Translations under genes and position numbers: made by a program
NCBI GenBank assembly: GCA_947447525.1
Contig: CANFJL010000006.1
Location: 110,469-174,468, forward strand
DNA: 64,000 nt
Origin: Flavobacteriales bacterium
GTDB lineage: Bacteria > Bacteroidota > Bacteroidia > Flavobacteriales_D > Crocinitomicaceae
Reading direction: 5' to 3'
The notes under the pieces: model-generated
Database searches by the model: none
The model's input: the letters and a program-made list of their open reading frames with translations, nothing else
What the model was told of the DNA's origin: nothing
Shown here: positions 41,951 to 51,061 of the stretch, piece by piece
How positions within the stretch are numbered: the stretch's first letter is position 1
Layout of the letters: the number at the start of each line of letters is the position of its first letter

Positions 41951-43327
41951 ATGAGTCAAAAACCTGCTATACCTAAAGGCACTCGAGATTTTCTACCTGC
42001 TGATGTGGCCAAGCGAACCTATTTGTTTAATGTGATTCGTTCTGTTTTTCAATTGCATGGTTTTCAACCCATTGAAACACCAAGTTTTGAATTATCATCA
42101 ACCCTAATGGGAAAGTATGGTGATGAGGGAGATCGTTTGATTTTTAGAATTTTGAATTCAGGAGATAAAATGAAAAAAGCTGATCTTCAAGCATTAGAAG
42201 CTGGTCATCTCCCTAAATTTGCCAGTTCACTTTCAGAAAAAGCTCTGCGATATGACTTAACCGTACCTTTTGCTCGATTTGTGGTACAACACCAAAATGA
42301 TTTAAGCTTTCCTTTTAAAAGGTATCAAATACAGCCTGTTTGGCGTGCAGACCGACCGCAACATGGACGTTATCAAGAATTTTATCAATGTGATGGCGAT
42401 ATTATAGGAAGTGATTCATTGATGAATGAAGTTGAATTTATTCAAATTGTAGATACAGTTTTATCAGCGCTAGCCATTCCTTCCTTTACCATTAAAATCA
42501 ATAACCGTAAAATATTAAGTGGAATCGCTGAAGTTTGTGGGGAACAAGAGCAACTGATTACCATAACAGTAGCACTAGATAAATTAGATAAAATTGGTCA
42601 GGATGGGGTAGTGACAGAATTAGAATCAAAAGGAATTAATGCTGCAGCAATAGAAAAAATAAAGCCATTATTTTCTTTGACCGGCAATCCTAAAGAACAA
42701 CTTGAGATTTTATCTTCTTATTTAAGTTCATCTGAAATTGGCTTGAAGGGAATAGAAGAGGTCAAATTTGTTATTGATACGGCAAGCGATTTAGGATTAA
42801 AGAATGGTAAAATTGAATTTGATGTTACCCTTGCTAGAGGATTGAATTATTATACTGGTGCCATTGTAGAAGTTAAAGCGGATAATATTAACATGGGTAG
42901 TATTTGTGGCGGTGGAAGATACGATGATTTAACCGCTACTTTTGGTTTATCAGGAATGTCAGGCGTTGGTATTTCTTTCGGAGCTGATCGGATTTATGAT
43001 GTACTAGAAGAGCTTAATTTATTCCCAATTGAAGTTAATTCAAGTCTGAAACTCATGTTCGCTAACTTCGGAGCGGAGGAATCATTAATTTGTATGCAAT
43101 TGGCGCAGCAATTAAGATCAAAAGGAGTGGCTTGCGAAGTTTATCCTAGCGCTCCAAAGCTTCAAAAGCAAATGAAATATGCAAATGACCGCATAGCGCA
43201 ATGGGTTGTCCTTTTAGGAGAGGAAGAATTAAAAAATAAAGCCCTTGTTTTGAAAAATATGAAAAGTGGGGAACAAACTGTAATCTCTTTTGAGAAATTT
43301 GTGGATACTTTCTTAACATTGAATTAA
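41951..43327 (+). CDS. hisS: Histidyl-tRNA synthetase
   Basis: A 458-residue class II synthetase. I use the ATG at 41951 (MSQKPAIPKGTRDFLP), the usual start; the frame extends upstream into the phosphatase gene. Motif 1 region, YDLTVPFARFV, the motif 2 arginine in VWRADRPQHGRYQEF, the histidine-specific GLNYYTGAIVEV and GGGRYDDLTATFG are all present, and the anticodon domain is at the C-terminus. No terminator was seen; a repeat region follows at 43377. Confidence 0.97.
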   Translation: MSQKPAIPKGTRDFLPADVAKRTYLFNVIRSVFQLHGFQPIETPSFELSSTLMGKYGDEGDRLIFRILNSGDKMKKADLQALEAGHLPKFASSLSEKALRYDLTVPFARFVVQHQNDLSFPFKRYQIQPVWRADRPQHGRYQEFYQCDGDIIGSDSLMNEVEFIQIVDTVLSALAIPSFTIKINNRKILSGIAEVCGEQEQLITITVALDKLDKIGQDGVVTELESKGINAAAIEKIKPLFSLTGNPKEQLEILSSYLSSSEIGLKGIEEVKFVIDTASDLGLKNGKIEFDVTLARGLNYYTGAIVEVKADNINMGSICGGGRYDDLTATFGLSGMSGVGISFGADRIYDVLEELNLFPIEVNSSLKLMFANFGAEESLICMQLAQQLRSKGVACEVYPSAPKLQKQMKYANDRIAQWVVLLGEEELKNKALVLKNMKSGEQTVISFEKFVDTFLTLN

Positions 43328-43376
43328 GAGGAACAGACTTTAAATATTTCGTTTTTTTTATTTTATTAAATTTGAT

Positions 43377-43521
43377 ATCGTGATATTGCAATATTGCAAT
43401 ATGACTTTTTCGGTAAAAAAATCCAACCTTATCATTTGGAATCGTGATATTGCAATATGACTTTTTTTGGTAAAAATATCCAACCTTATCATTTAGTATC
43501 GTGGTATTGCAATATCACGAT
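43377..43521. repeat. Direct repeat with palindromic heads, 2.5 copies
   Basis: Copy 1 (43377-43440) and copy 2 (43441-43497) share ATCGTGATATTGCAATATGA, then CTTTTT, GGTAAAAA, ATCCAACCTTATCATTT. Copy 1 has an extra 8-base ATTGCAAT inside its head. A partial third copy (43498-43521, ATCGTGGTATTGCAAT then ATCACGAT) is a nearly perfect 24-base palindrome. The unit lies in the 273-base gap between hisS and the gene at 43601. Confidence 0.85.
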
Positions 43522-43600
43522 CCAATCTCTATTCTGTAATTGCTCTTTTTCTAGTTTATTTTTCATACATTTAACAATAAGTTAATTTAAGCAATCCCGT

Positions 43601-44722
43601 ATGAAAGAACTTTTACTCAGTATTCTATTAGTAAGCACCTCATTTATACACAGTCAGTATTGCATGCTGGCCGGACCAACAACTACTGCAGATTCAAATG
43701 TAAAGTCAGTACAAATGACAGGGGTTTTAGGAACTATTAGTTATCTAGGATGTCCCGGAGTTATAGGGGTTCAAAATTTAACAGGTCAAAATGTTACGCT
43801 TAATGCCGGTGGAACATATTCACTAAGTGTTGAGTTTGGTACTTGTGGTAATAATTATGTTGGCGTGGGACAAATTTGGATTGATTTTGATCAGAATATG
43901 GTTTTTGACCCAAGTGAATCAGTTGGAACTTGGTCTGGAATACCACCTTCAGTCGCTACAGTTTATGCAATTAATGTTCCTATTAATGCTCAGAATGGAA
44001 TTACCCGCATGCGCGTTACTCAAAAAGAGGGAGGGGTTTTGCCTCTTGATCCTTGTGCAAGTTTTCAGTGGGGTTCGACAATGGATTTTGGAATTACCAT
44101 CGCAAATGGGATGGATTGTTCAGGATATATCGGCGATAATACCAACGACCCAATTGTAGTCTCTTCCATTCCTTTTACCGATTCAAGAGATAATTCTTAT
44201 TGTTATTCCAATGATAACTTAGTTTACAATTCCCCAGATATTTATTACCGATATGATGTCGCACCCATTTATAATTTCTTAAATGCGAGTCTTTGTGGAG
44301 CTTCTTTTGATACTTTCTTAAGTGTTGTCGATCTCAATGGTAATGTAATTGCTTATAATGACGATCATTGTGGGAGTCAATCTTCGTTAAGTTTTTCAAC
44401 CTTAGGACTCGGAACGGTATATTTTATTGTAGAAGGTTGGGGAAGTGAAATGGGTAATTATACACTCCAAATTGAGTCATCCAATGTAGGTCTTGACGAT
44501 GTATCGCAAAACAATAGTATAATTTATCCCAATCCGAACCATGGACAATTTAAAGTATCATCGACAGGCCATGTGAAAATATACAACCTTATGGGATCGC
44601 TTGTATTTGAAACTGAATTATTGAATAATAAAGATATTAATGCAAGTGAACTTCCAAGCGGAACTTATTTTTTGCAAACAGAAAGTCATGAAAGTCTTCA
44701 AAAATTAATTATTAATAAATAG
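43601..44722 (+). CDS. T9SS type A secreted protein with GEVED-like domain
   Basis: A 373-residue exported protein. A signal peptide (about residues 1-18, FIHSQYC) is followed by a GEVED-like beta-sandwich (GQIWIDFDQNMVFDPSESVG), found in many secreted Bacteroidota proteins. A second beta domain (about 175-290) carries SLCGASFDTFLSVVD and YFIVEGWGSEMGNYTLQ, resembling a pre-peptidase-like C-terminal domain. The C-terminus is a type A T9SS signal (IIYPNPNHGQFKVSS ... SGTYFLQTES). It is 5 bases upstream of the first Kelch gene and may be part of that operon. Confidence 0.87.
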   Translation: MKELLLSILLVSTSFIHSQYCMLAGPTTTADSNVKSVQMTGVLGTISYLGCPGVIGVQNLTGQNVTLNAGGTYSLSVEFGTCGNNYVGVGQIWIDFDQNMVFDPSESVGTWSGIPPSVATVYAINVPINAQNGITRMRVTQKEGGVLPLDPCASFQWGSTMDFGITIANGMDCSGYIGDNTNDPIVVSSIPFTDSRDNSYCYSNDNLVYNSPDIYYRYDVAPIYNFLNASLCGASFDTFLSVVDLNGNVIAYNDDHCGSQSSLSFSTLGLGTVYFIVEGWGSEMGNYTLQIESSNVGLDDVSQNNSIIYPNPNHGQFKVSSTGHVKIYNLMGSLVFETELLNNKDINASELPSGTYFLQTESHESLQKLIINK

Positions 44723-44727
44723 TAGTT

Positions 44728-45876
44728 ATGAAGCGACACCAACTTTTCTTCTTGTTTCTAATGCTTGTTTTCCAAAATGCTATAGCTGGAGAATGGATTC
44801 AAAAAGCATCCTTTGGGGGAACCGGGCGCCACAGAGCATCTGGATGTTCAACCACCCATAAAGGGTATATGGGACTTGGACACATCAATGGAGCTGGAGC
44901 AAACATAACTTACAATGATTGGTGGGAATATGATCCTGCGTCTAATTCTTGGACTCAAAAAGCCAATTATCCCGTTGGAAATTATGCTGCTATTTCTTTT
45001 ACTGTTAATGATCAGCCACATGTAGGTGGAGGAGCTGCTTTAAATGGTGAGTTTTATCGTTTCAATCCACAAGCTAATTCTTGGATGCCAATTGCTGCAT
45101 GCCCATTTTTCTCTCCTACGGATACACAAGGATTTTCAATCAATGATAAAGGATATGTTTATAATCTTAATCAATTGGCTGAATATGATCCTCAAAGTGA
45201 TGCATGGACATTAAAGGCTGTTGCGCCTATAAATTTTACCAATTGGAGTTGCAGTTTTGCTATTGAAGGAAGTGGATTTGTTAAGCAAGGTGCACTTTTA
45301 TATGAATTTAAGCCATTAGAAAATACTTGGATTCAAAGAGCTAATTTTCCTGGAGTAAGTACCGGAGGTAGCTCTGGTTTTTCAATTAATCAAAAGGGAT
45401 TTGTTACTTGTGGTTATGTTGGTGGCTTAGCAGTAGTAACACACCAAGCTTGGTATTTTTCACCAGGGACGAATTCTTGGACTGCAGCGGAAGATTTCCC
45501 AGGAACAAGCAGGCGATTTCCTGTAGCTTTTGCAATTCATGATAAAGGTTATTTTGGCACAGGCACCAATGGTGTTAATTTTAATGACTTTTGGCAATAT
45601 AATCCTGTGGCAGATGTCAGTGGATTAAACGAACTCGCAACACAAATTTCTTTTTATCCTAATCCTGCAAGTGACTACTTGAAATTGCATCTTAATGGAA
45701 TTCAGCAAGAATTAAAGTATGAACTAATAAATTTTTCAGGTCAAATGCAATCGAATGGTATTTGCAGTTCAGACAATGCGCTGATTGATGTAATGAATCT
45801 TCCTAGAGGTTCTTATATTTTGAGATTGCGAATAAAGGATGCTTTGATATTTTCAGATCAAATAATATTGTTATGA
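44728..45876 (+). CDS. Secreted Kelch-repeat protein, T9SS type A (copy 1)
   Basis: A 382-residue exported protein. After a signal peptide (about residues 1-20) there are about six Kelch repeats, recognisable by WWEYDPASNSWTQKANYP, FNPQANSWMPIAACPF and FSPGTNSWTAAEDFPG. This predicts a beta-propeller. The C-terminal YPNPASDYLKLHL ... GSYILRLRI is the T9SS type A signal. It overlaps the next gene by 4 bases; the three Kelch genes are paralogues. Confidence 0.9.
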   Translation: MKRHQLFFLFLMLVFQNAIAGEWIQKASFGGTGRHRASGCSTTHKGYMGLGHINGAGANITYNDWWEYDPASNSWTQKANYPVGNYAAISFTVNDQPHVGGGAALNGEFYRFNPQANSWMPIAACPFFSPTDTQGFSINDKGYVYNLNQLAEYDPQSDAWTLKAVAPINFTNWSCSFAIEGSGFVKQGALLYEFKPLENTWIQRANFPGVSTGGSSGFSINQKGFVTCGYVGGLAVVTHQAWYFSPGTNSWTAAEDFPGTSRRFPVAFAIHDKGYFGTGTNGVNFNDFWQYNPVADVSGLNELATQISFYPNPASDYLKLHLNGIQQELKYELINFSGQMQSNGICSSDNALIDVMNLPRGSYILRLRIKDALIFSDQIILL

Positions 45877-47075
45877 GGATAGTGCTGATTTTAATATTGT
45901 TAATTTCTACCTCTCTTTTTTCTCAAGGAAATAGTTGGCGACAATTGAATGATTTTTTAGGTGGACAACGAGAAAGAGCAGTCGCTTTCACTATTGGAGA
46001 TTTCGGTTATTTGGGTACAGGATTAGATACTGCCGAACAAGTTCGAAAAGATTTATGGCGTTACGATCCTTTGTTGGATTCTTGGACGCAAATGGCTGAT
46101 TTACCCGGTTCAGCAAGAAGAGATGCTATTGGGTTTTCTGCTGGTGGTAAAGGATATATTGGACTTGGTGTTGATAATCATGTATCAATTCTAGGTAGTA
46201 AAATGAAAGATCTGTGGGAATTTGATCCTTTGTTAAATACATGGCTTCAAAAAGCTGATTATCCAGGAGGAGGGGGAAATGGAGCATTTTTTAGTACCGT
46301 TTTTGTCGCTGATGAAAAAGCCTATGTCTGCGGTGGGAAAATAGGCCCAAATCTTTATGTAAATCAATTATGGGAATATAAACCTAGTGCTGACGCTTGG
46401 ACAGAAAGAGCTCCATTTCCGGGAGGCGTTCGATACATAGCCGTTTCCTTTAGTTTAAATGGTGAAGGTTATGTTGGAATGGGAGCAAATCAAGATGTGT
46501 ATAAAAAAGATTTTTATAAATTTAATCCTGGATCGAATTCATGGTCTACCATAGCGCCTTTCCCCGCATATGAAAGAGGATCTGCCTGCGCTTTTGCACT
46601 CAACGGAAGAGGCTATGTTTGTCTCGGAACCAATGGTGGTTTGCTTGATGATTTAATTGAATATAATCCTGTCACAAATACTTGGGCAATTCGAGCAAGT
46701 TACGGTGGAAGCTCTAGAAAAAATGCTGTTGCCTTTGTTATTCATGATAAAGCATATGTTGGAACAGGAAAAGGGTATAGTGGAAAAAGACGCGGTATGC
46801 AAGAATATTCACATGTCGATTATACAAGTATAGAAGAACAAGACCTAAATCCTTTATTGGTGTATCCAAATCCTACCTTTGGAACTGTTCATTTGAATCA
46901 AGCTGTAAGTGAGAATTCTAAAATTATGGTTTTTGATGTACGGGGAAATTTAGTCTTAACATCAGATGTAATTCAGGAGGAAATTAATTTAATAAATTTA
47001 CCCCAAGGAAAATACATAGTAAAGTTAACAAGTGATAATAAGGTATTAGGCACGGCCAGTATAATCAAAAACTAA
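45873..47075 (+). CDS. Secreted Kelch-repeat protein, T9SS type A (copy 2)
   Basis: A 400-residue paralogue of the previous gene: signal peptide, then Kelch repeats (RYDPLLDSWTQMADLPGSAR, EFDPLLNTWLQKADYPGG, EYKPSADAWTERAPFPGG, KFNPGSNSWSTIAPFP), each ending in a glycine-rich turn such as GYIGLG or GYVGMG. The C-terminal VYPNPTFGTVHL ... GKYIVKLTS is a T9SS type A signal. It shares one base with the next Kelch gene's start. Confidence 0.9.
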   Translation: MRIVLILILLISTSLFSQGNSWRQLNDFLGGQRERAVAFTIGDFGYLGTGLDTAEQVRKDLWRYDPLLDSWTQMADLPGSARRDAIGFSAGGKGYIGLGVDNHVSILGSKMKDLWEFDPLLNTWLQKADYPGGGGNGAFFSTVFVADEKAYVCGGKIGPNLYVNQLWEYKPSADAWTERAPFPGGVRYIAVSFSLNGEGYVGMGANQDVYKKDFYKFNPGSNSWSTIAPFPAYERGSACAFALNGRGYVCLGTNGGLLDDLIEYNPVTNTWAIRASYGGSSRKNAVAFVIHDKAYVGTGKGYSGKRRGMQEYSHVDYTSIEEQDLNPLLVYPNPTFGTVHLNQAVSENSKIMVFDVRGNLVLTSDVIQEEINLINLPQGKYIVKLTSDNKVLGTASIIKN

Positions 47076-48307
47076 TGAAATTATTATATTCATTTATCGT
47101 AGTAACAATAAGCACTCTAACACTGAATGCTCAAGATTCGTGGCATCAAGTTGATTCGATTAATGGAGCGCCTAAAGCTGCAGCTACAGCATTTACCGTT
47201 GGAGCATATGCCTTTGTAGCAACGGGTTTGGAAGAATATGGACTCAGTAGAAAAATGTACTCTTATGATAGTTTTCAAAATGATTGGGACAAAGAAACTT
47301 CTCTTGGAAATGCTACAGGTCAAGGTTTAGATCGTTCTTCAGCTATTTCATTCTCCTCAGAGCAGAATGGTAAAGGTTATGTTGGCTTAGGTCAAACGGA
47401 AACAGTAGCTTATATGAATGATCTTTGGGAGTATGATGTTTTGACCAATGTTTGGACCCAAAAAGCTAATTTTATTGGTTCTCCAAGAAAACAAGCTGTT
47501 GCATTTACGCTGCAAAGCAATAATTTGACTTATGTGGGAACAGGTCAGGATGCTAGCGGACTGAAAAAGGATTTTTATACTTATAACGCTTCAACCAATA
47601 TTTGGACACCAATTCAAGATTTCCCTGGTCTTGCGAGAAGAGCTGCAGTAGCTTATTCGGGCGATTATCATGGATTTATTGGAACAGGTGACGCTGGAGT
47701 TTTATTAAATGATTTTTGGATGTATGATGCTGGCTTAGATCTATGGATTCAAAAAGCTCCATTTCCAGGAACACCTCGTTCTGGTGCAGTAGCTTGGACG
47801 ATTGAAAAAGCAATGGACCACCCTTTAGGATATATAGCCTTAGGAGAAGATAATTTGAATCAATTTAAAAAGGATGTGTGGGAATATAATTACAATACGA
47901 ATTCTTGGATCCAACGCTCCGATTTCCCAAGCTCTGGACGAAAAAATGCAGTTGCCTTTACTATCGCAGGAATTGCCTATGTTGGAACAGGTTATGATGG
48001 TGCTTTTCATGATGATTTCTATGCGTATTCGGGTACAGCAGGAATTTCAGAAATTATGTCAGAAAACACACTAAATTTTTATCCTAATCCAACCCATTCT
48101 TTACTTCAAATTAGTGGACAAAAGGAAGCTTTAGTCGGATACAGTATTTATTCACTTACTGGAGCATTAATGGAAGAAAGTACTTTTAATCAAGCTGGTT
48201 CTTATGTTATAGATTTATCAAATGAGATTAAGAATCCGGGTATTTATATGATACAATTGATAGGAAACAAAAACACTTATCCTATGCAAAAAATTATCTT
48301 GGAATGA
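47075..48307 (+). CDS. Secreted Kelch-repeat protein, T9SS type A (copy 3)
   Basis: A 410-residue third paralogue. Repeats include EYDVLTNVWTQKANFIGSPR, TYNASTNIWTPIQDFPGLAR and MYDAGLDLWIQKAPFPGTPR, giving a six- or seven-bladed propeller. The C-terminal FYPNPTHSLLQIS ... PGIYMIQLI is a type A T9SS signal. It overlaps the DUF4907 gene by 4 bases, so it is translationally coupled to it. Confidence 0.9.
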   Translation: MKLLYSFIVVTISTLTLNAQDSWHQVDSINGAPKAAATAFTVGAYAFVATGLEEYGLSRKMYSYDSFQNDWDKETSLGNATGQGLDRSSAISFSSEQNGKGYVGLGQTETVAYMNDLWEYDVLTNVWTQKANFIGSPRKQAVAFTLQSNNLTYVGTGQDASGLKKDFYTYNASTNIWTPIQDFPGLARRAAVAYSGDYHGFIGTGDAGVLLNDFWMYDAGLDLWIQKAPFPGTPRSGAVAWTIEKAMDHPLGYIALGEDNLNQFKKDVWEYNYNTNSWIQRSDFPSSGRKNAVAFTIAGIAYVGTGYDGAFHDDFYAYSGTAGISEIMSENTLNFYPNPTHSLLQISGQKEALVGYSIYSLTGALMEESTFNQAGSYVIDLSNEIKNPGIYMIQLIGNKNTYPMQKIILE

Positions 48308-48690
48308 AATCTGTTTTATTAGGCCTATTAGTTATCTTAATTGTTTCTTGCGAAAATTCATCTGTAAAAAAAGAAATAAAAATAGTTAAGCCAGTTATTC
48401 CTGAAGCACCCTCTTCCTTACCTCAAGAAAAGAAAAGTAAAATCATTAAAAGTCCCTATGAGGTTAGGGTAGTGGAGAGCTCATTAGGTTGGGGCTACGA
48501 GATATGGAAAGAAGGCGTAATGGTTATCAATCAAACTCATATTCCTGCAATTCAAGGACTTCGAGCTTTTGATTCTCAAATTCAAGCTGAAAAAGCTGCT
48601 GAAATAATAAAAATCAAACTTGATCAAGGGGTTTTTCCTCCTACCATTTCAATTGTTGAACTGCAAAGTATTGGTGTAGATACCCATTGA
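48304..48690 (+). CDS. DUF4907 lipoprotein
   Basis: A 128-residue lipoprotein (VILIVSCENSS gives Cys16). The mature part carries the DUF4907 pattern: SPYEVRVVESSLGWGYEIW, INQTHIPAIQGLRAFDS, and a final PPTISIVEL. DUF4907 proteins are often next to Kelch T9SS proteins in Bacteroidota, so it may help their assembly or function at the cell surface, which is inference. The operon ends here; a convergent gene starts 5 bases on. Confidence 0.82.
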   Translation: MKSVLLGLLVILIVSCENSSVKKEIKIVKPVIPEAPSSLPQEKKSKIIKSPYEVRVVESSLGWGYEIWKEGVMVINQTHIPAIQGLRAFDSQIQAEKAAEIIKIKLDQGVFPPTISIVELQSIGVDTH

Positions 48691-48694
48691 TGAT

Positions 48695-49195
48695 TTAAGC
48701 TCTTTTTCCTAGTTCAATTACCTCAAGATCATGAAATTTATCTCCTGTAATCGAAAAGCGAAGTAAGGTTCTAACAGAATGAAATCCTTTAACGCCGCAA
48801 GCACCTGGATTCATCCAAAGCATATTAAAGCGCTTGTCCATTTGTACCAAGGTAATATGAGAATGTCCACATACCAATAAATTGGCGGTCCCATTTTTTT
48901 CAAGCTCTTCATACAGAGGTTTGGAATAATTTCCGGGTCTACCTGCTATATGCGTCATCAAAACTTCCACATCTTCTACTTTAAATCGATGGTGCAAAAC
49001 CGTTTCAATGCGGATCATGTGATCATCGATATTCCCATATACAGCCCTAGTGGGTTTGAATTGTCGCAATTGATCCAAGACATCTAGTGTTCCTATATCT
49101 CCTGCATGCCAAATCTCATCTACCTCTTTGAAATGCTCAAAAATTCGTGGATCTAAATATCCATGTGTATCTGAGAGTAATCCAATGCGAATCAT
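48695..49195 (-). CDS. YfcE/MJ0936-type metallophosphoesterase
   Basis: A 166-residue phosphodiesterase. The metal-binding motifs are present in order: GLLSDTHGYLD, IWHAGDIGTLDVLD, VYGNIDDH, VLMTHIAG and VCGHSHITLVQ, ending with NPGACGVKGF. Members hydrolyse phosphodiesters with two metal ions; the physiological substrate is not known. It overlaps the upstream ABC exporter by 4 bases. Confidence 0.93.
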   Translation of the reverse strand: MIRIGLLSDTHGYLDPRIFEHFKEVDEIWHAGDIGTLDVLDQLRQFKPTRAVYGNIDDHMIRIETVLHHRFKVEDVEVLMTHIAGRPGNYSKPLYEELEKNGTANLLVCGHSHITLVQMDKRFNMLWMNPGACGVKGFHSVRTLLRFSITGDKFHDLEVIELGKRA

Positions 49196-50952
49196 ATCTC
49201 TTCTTCTCCTTCAAGTAATTGCTTCTGATACATTTCGGCGTAGAAACCAGCGGCAGAAATCAATGATTCATGCGTTCCTTCTTCAATAATACTACCTTCT
49301 TGTAAGACTAATATTTTCGTCGCATTACGAATGGTGGAGATTCTATGACTCACAATAATACAAGTTCGATCTGAAGCATTTTGATTTAAATTATGCAGTA
49401 TCTGTTCTTCAGTTTCTGTATCAACTGCCGATAAACAATCATCAAGCAAAAGCAGTTTTGGTTTTCTTAGTAAAGCACGCGCAATACTGATGCGTTGTTT
49501 TTGTCCACCGCTCAAATTTACACCTCTTTCACCCAATTCAGTTTCAATGCCTAATTCAAATTCCTTAATATTGTGATAGACATGCGCTGCTTCTAAAACA
49601 GAAATAATCTCTTCTTCGCTTGCATTATTATCATTGGATCCAAAAAGAATATTGTTTTTGATGGTATCGGAAAACAAAAATACATCTTGAGGAACAATTC
49701 CACTTTGCGCTCTAAAAGCATCTAGATTGATCTGATTAATATTTTTACCATCAATATTTATAGTACCTGAACTTACATCAAATTGACGCATTAACAAACT
49801 AAGGATGCTTGATTTTCCACTGCCTGTATTCCCTAAAATGGCTAGTGTCTCACCTGATTTAACATTGAAACTGAGGTTGTTCAATGCTTGAATACCAGTA
49901 TTTTCATAGGTAAAGCTCACATTGTTGAAACTGATATTTCCTTTTAAAGCTAAGTTGTCTGTATTATTATTTTCAATTTTCGGAGTTTCATTTAAAAATT
50001 CATTTATCCTTGCTTGTGATGCGGAGGCTCTTTGAATAATAGAGGTAACCCAACCAATACTGGCAAATGGCCAAGTCAAAGAGTTAACAAAAAAGATAAA
50101 AGCAACAATTCCTCCCAACGAAATTTGTTTGTCATAGGTCATTAGTCCACCAATATAAATAGCAAGCATGGTACTTATTCCAATTAAAAATAAAATAGTT
50201 GGCATAAACAGGGCATTTACTAGCACCAATTTCATGCTCTTTTGCTTGTACGATTCAGCTGCATCTGCAAGTTTATTTGATGTATCCTTGTCTCTATTGT
50301 AAGCTTTAATTACTCGGATTCCCGCAAATGTTTCTTGTGCAATAGTCGAAATGGTCGATTGTTCTTGTTGAACCTTTCCACTTAACTGATTCATTTTACT
50401 AGATACCTTGTAGATAATAAAAGACATGATCGGTAATGGAATTAAGACGAACAAAGTCAATTTTCCACTTATTTGAATCATTTGCGTAATGGTCATGCTA
50501 AAGAGGACCACTAAATTTATGGTGTACATAATTCCAGGACCTAGATACATTCTTACTTGACCAACATCCTCTGAAATACGATTCATCAAATCGCCTGTTT
50601 TATTCTTCTTGAAAAATGCTAAATCTAATTTTTGATAGTGGTTGAAAATTTCATTTTTGAGATCAAATTCTATAAACCTGGACATTACAATGGTAGTTTG
50701 TCGCATCAAAAACAAGAAGAATCCTTTAGCAATCGATAATAGGATGTATATCCCACCAATTTTTAAGGATAAAAATACAGCATCATTAAATCCATTTATT
50801 TTAACAGAGCCCATCAACTCATCGACCGTATCTTTAACATATACGGGCATTTTAACACCAAAATAATTACTAATTATGGTAAAAAGTATGCCGAATAGAA
50901 AGCGCCATTTATATTTGATAAAATATTTATTGAGGTGTCGAAGAGACTTCAT
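49192..50952 (-). CDS. ABC exporter, fused membrane and ATPase domains (MsbA-like)
   Basis: A 586-residue half-transporter with six N-terminal membrane spans (about residues 15-320) and a C-terminal ATPase. The ATPase shows Walker A LGNTGSGKSSILSLL, the signature LSGGQKQRISIARALL, Walker B LLLLDDCLSA and the switch VSHRISTI. It probably works as a homodimer exporting a lipid or other hydrophobic compound; the substrate is not evident. It is divergent from the dehydrogenase at 51062. Confidence 0.93.
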   Translation of the reverse strand: MKSLRHLNKYFIKYKWRFLFGILFTIISNYFGVKMPVYVKDTVDELMGSVKINGFNDAVFLSLKIGGIYILLSIAKGFFLFLMRQTTIVMSRFIEFDLKNEIFNHYQKLDLAFFKKNKTGDLMNRISEDVGQVRMYLGPGIMYTINLVVLFSMTITQMIQISGKLTLFVLIPLPIMSFIIYKVSSKMNQLSGKVQQEQSTISTIAQETFAGIRVIKAYNRDKDTSNKLADAAESYKQKSMKLVLVNALFMPTILFLIGISTMLAIYIGGLMTYDKQISLGGIVAFIFFVNSLTWPFASIGWVTSIIQRASASQARINEFLNETPKIENNNTDNLALKGNISFNNVSFTYENTGIQALNNLSFNVKSGETLAILGNTGSGKSSILSLLMRQFDVSSGTINIDGKNINQINLDAFRAQSGIVPQDVFLFSDTIKNNILFGSNDNNASEEEIISVLEAAHVYHNIKEFELGIETELGERGVNLSGGQKQRISIARALLRKPKLLLLDDCLSAVDTETEEQILHNLNQNASDRTCIIVSHRISTIRNATKILVLQEGSIIEEGTHESLISAAGFYAEMYQKQLLEGEEEI

Positions 50953-51061
50953 AGATAATTTTCTAAATTTGCGCCATCATGTTGGGTTTGCAAATGTAAT
51001 AAATCATCATGAAATGAGTGAATCAAAAAATAGAATGTCATAAATCAAATTATCGATTTCA

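Noticed and set aside
43377..43521. CRISPR-like repeats
   Set aside because: There are only about two and a half units, they are directly adjacent with no variable spacers, and no cas genes are in the window.
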